Shown here piece after piece: positions 1 to 4,906 of a DNA stretch of 7,289 nucleotides. The number at the start of each line of letters is the position of its first letter. Position 1 is the stretch's first letter. Source of the stretch: DATBIO01 sp036556965 (GTDB taxonomy: Bacteria > Acidobacteriota > Vicinamibacteria > Fen-336); assembly GCA_036556965.1 (NCBI GenBank), contig DATBIO010000090.1, forward strand, positions 1-7,289, written 5' to 3'. A program made the position numbers and the translations under genes. The notes below the pieces were generated by a model. That model had not been told where the DNA came from and ran no database searches. It saw only the letters and a list, made by a program, of their open reading frames with translations.

Positions 1-1961
1 GCTTCCGCCTTGCGCGCCTCTTCCGCCTGGCGCGCCGCCTCCGCCTCGCGCGCGGCCTGTGCGCGCGCCTCGTCCGCCCGCCGCTTCTCCTCCGCCTGCC
101 GCGCCGCTTCCGCCCTCCGCGCCTCCTCCGCCCGGCGCGCCGCCTCCGCTTCCGCCTGCCGCGCCGCGTCGCGGCGCCGCGTGACGTCCTGGCGCACCTC
201 GCGGAGGGCGTTCGTGCCGTGCGCCTTCTCCGCGCGCACGAGCTCGCGCTCCGCGTCGTCCCAGGCCCCGCGCGCCACGGCGTCGCGGACGACGGCCTCC
301 GCCGCGCGCAGGCGCCGGAGCTCGTCCAGCTCGCGGCGGCGGGTCGCCAGCTCCGCTTCCCCCGCCCACCCCGCCGCGTCGCGCAGCGCGGACTCCGCCT
401 CCTCCAGGCGCCGCTGGCCCAGGAGCGCATCGAGATGGCCGAGCACGCGCATCTCCGTCTCGCGCTTCGCCTGCTCGACGCGCGCGCGCAGCGTCGCGAG
501 GACGCCGGCGGCTCCGTAGGTCCGCTCCAGCCGGGACAGGGAATCGGCGGCCGCCCGCCAGTCGCCGGCGGCGAGCAGCGCCTCCGCCGCGCCCGCCTCC
601 GCCGCCAGCCGGCGCGCGCTCTCCTCCGCCGCCTGCCGGGCGGCGCGCTCCGCGCGCTCGTGCTCGCGCGCCTGGGCCACGGCCGCCTCCAGGCCGGCGA
701 AGGCGGGATGCGCTCCGTGCGCCCGCGCCGCCTCGGCCAGCGCGCGGGCGGCCCCCTCGAGGTCGCCCGTCCCCAGCGCGCGCCGGACCTCGAAGGCGGC
801 CTGGCGGGCCTGCTCGTCGCGCCGCGCCGCCTCCTCGCGCGCGCGCTCCTCCGCCGCCTGCGCCTCGCGGCTGCGCAGGATCTCGGTGGGCACCAGGGTG
901 GGCACCCCGGTGGGCACGGGGGTGGGCAGCGGCGTGCGCGCGGGCTCGGCCAGCGGCTGCGCCGCCGCCCCCGGGCGCAGGGTGGGCACCGTGAAGCGGT
1001 CGGTGCGCGCGCGGTGGGGAGGCACGGGCGCCCCGGTGTGGGCGTGGAACTGGTGCTGCGCGTCGCGCAGCTCCTCCACGAGGTGCTGCACGCTGTCGTG
1101 CCGGTCCTCCGCCTTCTTGGCCAGGGCCTTGTTCAGCACGGGGACCAGGGATGCGGGCACCACCGGCCCCAGCGGGCCCACCAGGGGCGGCGGGTCCTGC
1201 ATGTGCTTGAAGATGGTGGCGATGGGGGTGTCCCCGCGGAAGGGGACGTCGCCCGTGAACACCTCGAAGATCACGATGCCGAGGGCGTAGACGTCGCTGC
1301 GGAAGTCGACCTTCTCCCCGCGCGCCTGCTCGGGGCTCATGTACTCGGGCGTGCCCACGATCATGCCCATGGCCGTGCCGCTCAGCGTGGCGTCCCCCGC
1401 CTGCTTGGCGATGCCGAAGTCCATGAGGCGCACGTAGCCGCGCGCGTCGCGCATGATGTTCGGCGTCTTGAGGTCGCGGTGGATGATCCCCGCCTCGTGG
1501 ATGGCGTGCAGGCCCTCGCACACCTGGAGCGCGATCTCGAAGGCCTCCGCGGGCAGGGGCGCGCCCTGCTTGCGGAGCACGGCGCGGAGGTCCACTCCCT
1601 CGATGTACTCCATGGCGATGAAGCGGAGGCCATCGGCCTCCCCGTACTCGTGGATGCCGCACACGTTGCGGTGCCGGACCTTGCGCGCCAGCTTGATCTC
1701 CTGGCGGAAGCGGCGGGCGATGTCGGGGTCCATGGCCACTTCCGAGCGCAGGACCTTGAGGGCGACGGTCTCCTCCAGCACGCGGTCGAAGGCGCGGAAG
1801 ACCATGCCCATGCCGCCCTTGCCCAGGGTGGCCTGGATCTCGTAGCGGCCGGCCACCACCATCCCCCTCTGGATGTTGGTGGGGGTGACGAGGGGAGCCC
1901 CGCAGCCGAAGCAGGCGGTGGCGCTCCCGTCGTTGTCCGTCTGGCAGCGGGGGCAGTTCAT
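1..1961 (-). CDS. Ser/Thr protein kinase with N-terminal zinc ribbon and helical-repeat tail (C-terminus beyond window)
   Basis: Hanks-type kinase, expected to transfer phosphate from ATP to Ser/Thr of partner proteins in the cytoplasm; 653 complete codons are visible and the gene continues past the left edge. Seen in order: zinc ribbon with Cys3, Cys6, Cys17, Cys20; kinase domain about 40-302 with P-loop GKGGMG (47-52), Lys69, Glu88, HRDLKTPN (161-168), DFG (181-183) and GTPEYMSPEQ (203-212), so all catalytic residues are present. Thr192, Ser194, Thr196 and Thr204 lie in the activation loop. A Pro/Thr linker (about 310-365) contains repeated VPT units. Residues about 390-598 form four degenerate helical hairpins, and 599-653 is an Ala/Glu/Arg-rich helix resembling TolA. 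No membrane segment is visible. The ATG at 1961 is chosen because it just precedes the first zinc-ribbon Cys; its Shine-Dalgarno is poor. The kinase identity is certain; substrate and input signal are unknown. It is divergent from the glycosyltransferase operon. Confidence 0.96.
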   Translation of the reverse strand, partial: MNCPRCQTDNDGSATACFGCGAPLVTPTNIQRGMVVAGRYEIQATLGKGGMGMVFRAFDRVLEETVALKVLRSEVAMDPDIARRFRQEIKLARKVRHRNVCGIHEYGEADGLRFIAMEYIEGVDLRAVLRKQGAPLPAEAFEIALQVCEGLHAIHEAGIIHRDLKTPNIMRDARGYVRLMDFGIAKQAGDATLSGTAMGMIVGTPEYMSPEQARGEKVDFRSDVYALGIVIFEVFTGDVPFRGDTPIATIFKHMQDPPPLVGPLGPVVPASLVPVLNKALAKKAEDRHDSVQHLVEELRDAQHQFHAHTGAPVPPHRARTDRFTVPTLRPGAAAQPLAEPARTPLPTPVPTGVPTLVPTEILRSREAQAAEERAREEAARRDEQARQAAFEVRRALGTGDLEGAARALAEAARAHGAHPAFAGLEAAVAQAREHERAERAARQAAEESARRLAAEAGAAEALLAAGDWRAAADSLSRLERTYGAAGVLATLRARVEQAKRETEMRVLGHLDALLGQRRLEEAESALRDAAGWAGEAELATRRRELDELRRLRAAEAVVRDAVARGAWDDAERELVRAEKAHGTNALREVRQDVTRRRDAARQAEAEAARRAEEARRAEAARQAEEKRRADEARAQAAREAEAARQAEEARKAE
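3..167 (-). repeat. Low-complexity Ala/Glu/Arg helix-coding segment in the kinase tail
   Basis: This stretch encodes about 55 residues made almost only of Ala, Glu, Arg, Lys and Gln, with recurring units such as AARQAEEARRAE. The DNA is repetitive too: the same 17 bases occur at 91-107 and 151-167, exactly 60 bp (20 codons) apart. The pattern suggests a long charged helix, either a coiled coil or a single alpha helix, as in the TolA stalk. Such DNA can expand or contract by slippage. It continues beyond the window edge. Confidence 0.75.
168..794 (-). repeat. Four degenerate helical-hairpin protein repeats in the kinase (residues about 390-598)
   Basis: Four segments of about 44 residues share one pattern: a first helix, a turn with Gly and often Asp/Trp (GTGDLEGA, AAGDWRAA, GQRRLEEA, ARGAWDDA), a second helix, a Gly-containing break, and a third helix rich in Arg/Glu ending near QARE, QAKR, ELRR or TRRR. 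Approximate DNA spans are 663-794, 459-593, 312-446 and 168-299. Between the first two lies a charged 20-odd-residue spacer. They resemble TPR-like protein-binding repeats but do not match the 34-residue TPR length, so the family is left open. Confidence 0.6.
885..932 (-). repeat. 12-bp tandem repeat, four units, coding Pro-Thr linker
   Basis: Four direct units begin at 885, 897, 909 and 921, each with the core GGTGGGCA on the plus strand and varying in the last four bases. A further core copy lies at 981, which keeps the 12-bp phase. On the kinase strand each unit codes for a four-residue step of the type VPTx, giving a Pro/Thr-rich linker between the kinase domain and the helical tail. The phase with codons means unit gain or loss would keep the reading frame. 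Confidence 0.8.
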
Positions 1962-2030
1962 GGCCGCGCGGGGAGGTGCGCCTCGTGCTCACGGCCCGGC
2001 GGCAGCGCGCGCGCGGAAGGCATGTCGAGT

Positions 2031-2066
2031 GCGGCCCGTCATTGTACCCGTCTCCGCGCGGGCCGC
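2031..2066. promoter_or_regulatory. Inverted repeat in the divergent intergenic region (possible operator)
   Basis: Perfect 8-bp arms, GCGGCCCG at 2031-2038 and CGGGCCGC at 2059-2066, are separated by 20 bases. The dyad surrounds the TACAAT box that faces the kinase and ends 4 bases before the -35 box of the glycosyltransferase promoter. This position would suit a regulator acting on both directions. In DNA this G+C-rich an 8-bp dyad can arise by chance, so the call is tentative. Confidence 0.3.
2041..2046 (-). promoter_or_regulatory. Possible -10 box for the kinase gene
   Basis: Read on the minus strand these bases are TACAAT, five of six matches to the sigma70 -10 consensus, about 80 bases upstream of the kinase ATG. 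No good -35 hexamer lies 16-19 bases upstream and there is no extended -10 TG. An AT-rich hexamer stands out in this DNA, but without a partner box it remains a weak promoter prediction. Confidence 0.35.
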
Positions 2067-2069
2067 TCG

Positions 2070-2098
2070 TTGACGCTCCCGGGCGCCCTCGGTAGACT
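2070..2098 (+). promoter_or_regulatory. Sigma70-type promoter of the glycosyltransferase operon
   Basis: The -35 box TTGACG (2070-2075, five of six consensus matches) and the -10 box TAGACT (2093-2098, four of six) are separated by the optimal 17 bases. Transcription would start near 2104-2106, leaving a leader of about 40 bases before the CTG start of the first glycosyltransferase gene. The location just upstream of the only sensible gene start strengthens the call. Confidence 0.65.
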
Positions 2099-2122
2099 CG
2101 CCTCCGTCATCCCCCCGACATC

Positions 2123-2136
2123 CGCGTCCAGACGCG
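2123..2136 (+). promoter_or_regulatory. Small leader hairpin touching the Shine-Dalgarno sequence
   Basis: CGCGTC (2123-2128) and GACGCG (2131-2136) are perfect complements separated by two bases; a realistic fold opens one pair to give a five-pair stem with a four-base loop. The last base of the 3' arm is also the first base of the GAGG ribosome-binding site, so folding could limit ribosome access. No terminator-like U tract follows. Confidence 0.4.
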
Positions 2137-2148
2137 AGGCGCCCACTG
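2136..2148 (+). promoter_or_regulatory. Ribosome-binding site and CTG start codon of GT4-A
   Basis: GAGG at 2136-2139 lies six bases before CTG at 2146-2148, ideal Shine-Dalgarno spacing. The frame is open back to a TGA at 2071-2073 and contains no ATG, GTG or TTG before the GTG at 2248. Only a start at CTG (or the near codons) keeps the N-terminal strand and the glycine loop that align with residue 1 onward of the paralogue at 4904. Confidence 0.65.
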
Positions 2149-3957
2149 CGCATCCTGAAGGTCATCCACGATTTCCTGCCCCTGCACGGCGCCGGCTCCG
2201 AGCTCTACTGCTTCAACCTGGCCCGCGCGCTGGCGCGGCGCCACGACGTGTCGCTCTTCTTCACGGAGGTCGACCACGCGCGCCCCCAGTACAGCCTGCG
2301 CCGCCTGGACTACCTGGGCATCCCCTGCTACGAGGCGGTCAACAACCACGTCTACCGGACCTTCGAGGAGACCTACGCGAACCCGGCCATGGACCGCCTC
2401 TTCACCACCGTCCTGGACGAGGTCCGCCCCGACGTCCTGCACGTCCACCACCTCCTCCACCATTCGATCAACTACCTCCACATCGCCCGGCGCCGCGGCC
2501 TGCCCGTCGTCTTCACCCTCCACGACTACTGGCTGAGCTGTCCCAACCTGGGCCAGCGCATGCGCGCCGACCTCGAGGTCTGCCACGAGGTCGACCCCGG
2601 GCAGTGCGCCGACTGCATCGGCCGCTTCGGGGGAGGGCGCGCCTCGTTCCTCCTCTCCCGCGCCGCGTCGCGCTTCGTCGGGCTGTGGTCGTCCAGCGGC
2701 TACTCCCTGCTCGACCGCCTGCCCGCCGCGCGCCTCAGCCCCGCCGCCGGCGTGCGTGCGGACCGGCTCGCCGTGGCCGGCGACGCCCGCGACGCGCTCG
2801 TGGCGCCCGCCCCGTCGCGCGTGGGCTTCGACGTCCACGCCCCCGAGGGGAGCCGGCTGCAGTTCGGCGTGGCCGTGGGCCCGGAGGCGGGGGAAGGGGA
2901 CGAGGGCGTCCTCCTCGAGGTCGAGGCCGACGGCCGGACCATCTGGAGCCGCGCCCTGGAGGGCCGGCCCTCGGCGCGCGCCTGGGCGGACGCGGAGGTG
3001 CTGCTGCCCGCGCCCGCCAACGGCCACCTGCGCCTGGACCTGGTCACGCGGCCGGCCAACGGCGGCCCCTCCGGCGGCGCGGGCTGGTCGGGGCTGCGCG
3101 TACGCGTGCCCGACGGGGTGCAGGCCCGCGTGGCCCCCGTGAAGGGGGTGTACCGGGCGGCGCTGCGCCTCCTGTCCCCGGACGGGCACGACGCGCGGCG
3201 CGCCAGGGTGGAGGAGCGGCTGCGGCACGTGCGGGAGGCGGTCGCGCACGTCGACCTCTTCGTCGCGCCCTCGCCCTTCCTGGCCCGGGAGATGCGCGCG
3301 TTCGGCCTTCCCGCGGCGCGCCTCGAGGAGTCGGACTACGGCCTGCCCACCGAGCGCTTCGCCGCCTTCGCGCGGAGGCCGGAGCGGTGGCTGCGCTTCG
3401 GCTACGTGGGCACGCTGGCCCCGCACAAGGGCGTGCACCTGCTCATCGAGGCCTTCCGCCGCCTGCGCCCCGCGGGCGGCCGCCCCGCTCCCGTCCTGCG
3501 CGTGCACGGCAACCTCACCTGGTTCCCGGCGTACTGCGCGCGCCTGCGGCGCCTGGCCGAGGGGGCGGCGGTGGAGTTCCTGGGCGAGTTCGACAACCGG
3601 CGCGCGGCCGAGGTCTACGCCGGCTTCGACGTGCTGGTGGTCCCCTCCCTGTGGTGGGAGAACGCCCCCCTCACCATCCACGAGGCCAGCCTCACCGGCA
3701 CCCCGGTGGTGGCCGCCGACTTCGGGGGCATGGCCGATTTCGTCACCCCGGGGCGCAACGGCCTGCTCTTCCGCCGCGCCGACGCCTCCGACCTGGCGCG
3801 CCAGATGCAGGCCTTCGTGGACGACCCCGCGCTCCTGTCGCGCCTGGGCCAGCCGGTCTTCCCCGTCAAGGGCATCGAGGAGGACGCCGCGAACCTGGAG
3901 CGGCGCTACGCCGCCCTCCTGGGGGCCCGATCGGAGTCGCGCGCCGCGGCCCTGTAG
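2146..3957 (+). CDS. GT4-A: family 4 glycosyltransferase with an inserted beta-sandwich-like domain
   Basis: Retaining GT-B transferase, expected to move a sugar from a nucleotide donor to a lipid-linked glycan at the cytoplasmic membrane face. With the CTG start it is 603 aa, well above the usual 350-450 for GT4. Seen: N-terminal half (1 to about 180) with RILKVIHDFLP, the glycine loop HGAGSE (14-19) and HDYW (126-129); a four-Cys set (Cys132, 146, 154, 157); an extra domain at about 202-323; C-terminal half with RFGYVGT (417-423), Lys428 and the EX7E pair Glu505/Glu513, followed by GTPVVAADFGGM. It is a paralogue of the gene at 4904, sharing the four-Cys set, FDNR/YDNR, WENAPLT/FENAPLT and FVDDP. 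It is first in the operon and its TAG stop overlaps the next gene's GTG by one base. Donor and acceptor cannot be read from the sequence. The start is the least certain part; the first conventional start (GTG 2248) would remove 34 residues including the donor-site loop. Confidence 0.93.
   Translation: MRILKVIHDFLPLHGAGSELYCFNLARALARRHDVSLFFTEVDHARPQYSLRRLDYLGIPCYEAVNNHVYRTFEETYANPAMDRLFTTVLDEVRPDVLHVHHLLHHSINYLHIARRRGLPVVFTLHDYWLSCPNLGQRMRADLEVCHEVDPGQCADCIGRFGGGRASFLLSRAASRFVGLWSSSGYSLLDRLPAARLSPAAGVRADRLAVAGDARDALVAPAPSRVGFDVHAPEGSRLQFGVAVGPEAGEGDEGVLLEVEADGRTIWSRALEGRPSARAWADAEVLLPAPANGHLRLDLVTRPANGGPSGGAGWSGLRVRVPDGVQARVAPVKGVYRAALRLLSPDGHDARRARVEERLRHVREAVAHVDLFVAPSPFLAREMRAFGLPAARLEESDYGLPTERFAAFARRPERWLRFGYVGTLAPHKGVHLLIEAFRRLRPAGGRPAPVLRVHGNLTWFPAYCARLRRLAEGAAVEFLGEFDNRRAAEVYAGFDVLVVPSLWWENAPLTIHEASLTGTPVVAADFGGMADFVTPGRNGLLFRRADASDLARQMQAFVDDPALLSRLGQPVFPVKGIEEDAANLERRYAALLGARSESRAAAL
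2749..3114 (+). other. Domain insertion in GT4-A, probable beta-sandwich (residues about 202-323)
   Basis: Between the Cys-X2-Cys (154/157) and the GVY motif (334-336) GT4-A has 176 residues, while GT4-B has 41 between the equivalent points (Cys158 and Gly200). The extra part is rich in alternating hydrophobic strands and Gly/Pro turns: SRVGFDVHAPEGSRLQFGV, VLLEVEADGRTIWSR, then a HLRLDLVTR strand and a final GGAGWSGLRVRV. This reads as a jelly-roll or galactose-binding-like fold, which could bind sugar. The fold is inferred from the strand pattern only. Confidence 0.6.
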
Positions 3958-3959
3958 TG
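3955..3959 (+). other. TAGTG stop/start overlap, GT4-A to GT2
   Basis: The TAG stop of GT4-A (3955-3957) shares its final G with the GTG start of the GT2 gene (3957-3959). The nearest purine-rich stretch, GGAG at 3933-3936, is too far away for a normal Shine-Dalgarno, which points to re-initiation by terminating ribosomes. Confidence 0.75.
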
Positions 3960-4904
3960 GCGGGGACGGCGCCCCCGGACGTCTCCGTGGTGATCCCCAC
4001 CCGCGACGGCGGTCCGCGCCTGCGCGAAGTCCTCGAGGCCCTGCGCGGGCAGGACACGCGGCGCGTGGTGGAGGTCGTGGCCGTGGACTCCGGCTCTCGC
4101 GACGACACCGTGTCCACGTTGCGCGCCGGCGGGGCGCGCGTGCTGTCCGTGCCCGCCCCCTCCTTCGACCACGGGCTGACGCGCAACGAGGGGATCGCCG
4201 CCGCCCGCGGCGCCCTGGTGGTGCTCCTGACCCAGGACGCGGTGCCCGCGGGCGCGGGGTGGCTCGAAGCGCTCCTGGCTCCCCTCCAAGACCCCGCGGT
4301 GGCCGGCGTCTACGCGCGGCAGGTTCCGCGGCCGGAGGCCACCGCCCTCACCGCGCGCAACGTGGCGGCCTGGCTGGCGGGCGTGGACGAGGGGCGCGTC
4401 CAGAGCCTGGCCGCCGCCGGCTCCTGGGAAGCGCTGGCGCCCCTGTCCCGCTACCACCTGTGCTGCTTCGACCACGTGTGCGCGGCGCTGCGCCGCGCGG
4501 CGTGGGAGCGGTTCCCCTACCGTGCCGCCCCCTTCGCCGAGGACCTGGAGTGGGGACGCGAGGTCATCCGCGCCGGCTTCTCCCTCGTGTACGAGCCGAG
4601 GGCGGTGGTCCTCCATTCCCACGACCGCTCGCTGGCCTACGAGTACCGGCGCACCTACGCGTGCCACCGGCGGCTGTACGCGCTCTTCGGCCTCCGCACC
4701 GTGCCGCGCGCGCGCGACGTGCTGCGCAACACGCTCCGGGCGGGCCTGGGCGACGCCCTGTACGCCTGGAGGCACGAGCGCCGGCTCCCGCGCCGCCTGC
4801 GCGCGCTGGTGCGCGCCCCCGCCGCCGCCCTCCTCTCCAACCTCGCGCAGTGGCGCGGTGCCCGCGACGAGATCGGGGGCGCGCCCGCCCCGGGGGCCGT
4901 CTGA
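3957..4904 (+). CDS. GT2: family 2 glycosyltransferase, rhamnosyltransferase-like
   Basis: Inverting GT-A transferase of 315 aa, soluble or peripherally bound, in surface polysaccharide assembly. Seen: strand VSVVIPTRDGG (9-19), VVAVDSGSRDDT (40-51), FDHGLTRNEG (70-79), LLTQDAVP (90-97), in which QDA takes the place of the DxD metal site, and AEDLEWG (194-200), the ED pair that normally supplies the catalytic base, then HSHDRS. The FDHG-TRN plus TQDA pattern is typical of dTDP-rhamnose transferases of the RfbN/WbbL-like type, so rhamnose is the favoured donor, though not proven. The basic C-terminus (about 255-300, many Arg) may hold the enzyme at the membrane. The GTG at 3957 is chosen because it overlaps the previous stop and leaves a normal N-terminus; the next GTG (3987) would cut the first strand. 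The same open frame runs far upstream, antisense to the kinase, but that part is not coding. The TGA stop overlaps the next ATG. Confidence 0.93.
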   Translation: MAGTAPPDVSVVIPTRDGGPRLREVLEALRGQDTRRVVEVVAVDSGSRDDTVSTLRAGGARVLSVPAPSFDHGLTRNEGIAAARGALVVLLTQDAVPAGAGWLEALLAPLQDPAVAGVYARQVPRPEATALTARNVAAWLAGVDEGRVQSLAAAGSWEALAPLSRYHLCCFDHVCAALRRAAWERFPYRAAPFAEDLEWGREVIRAGFSLVYEPRAVVLHSHDRSLAYEYRRTYACHRRLYALFGLRTVPRARDVLRNTLRAGLGDALYAWRHERRLPRRLRALVRAPAAALLSNLAQWRGARDEIGGAPAPGAV

Positions 4905-4906
4905 TG
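4902..4906 (+). other. TGATG stop/start overlap, GT2 to GT4-B
   Basis: The TGA stop of the GT2 gene (4902-4904) shares its A with the ATG of GT4-B (4904-4906). A run of five G at 4892-4896, seven bases upstream, is only a weak ribosome-binding site, so coupled translation is likely. Confidence 0.75.

Noticed and set aside
1..180. Repetitive DNA at the left edge as a possible CRISPR or intergenic repeat array
   Set aside because: The repeats stay in codon phase with the kinase frame and encode a charged helix; there are no spacers.
2123..2136. Leader hairpin as a rho-independent terminator or attenuator
   Set aside because: The stem is short and is not followed by a run of T.
2248..2250. GTG as start of GT4-A
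   Set aside because: It would remove 34 residues that align with the paralogue and contain the donor-site glycine loop; no good Shine-Dalgarno was seen before it.
2107..3681. 524-codon minus-strand frame opposite GT4-A
   Set aside because: Composition is shadow-like (Gly, Ala, Val, His, Arg) with no domain motif, and it lies opposite a clear glycosyltransferase.
219..3956. Very long plus-strand open frame continuous with the GT2 gene, antisense to the kinase and out of frame in GT4-A
   Set aside because: The translation is Arg/Pro/Ala/Gly-rich without motifs, while the opposite strand and the other frame encode complete conserved proteins. Stop codons are rare in DNA this G+C-rich, so long empty frames are expected.
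3906..4775. 289-codon minus-strand frame opposite GT2
   Set aside because: No motifs; explained as a mirror of the GT2 codons.
4259..4903. Upstream extension of GT4-B in the same frame, inside GT2
   Set aside because: The extension is Pro/Arg/Gly-rich noise overlapping the real GT2 frame; the ATG at 4904 gives a standard GT4 N-terminus.
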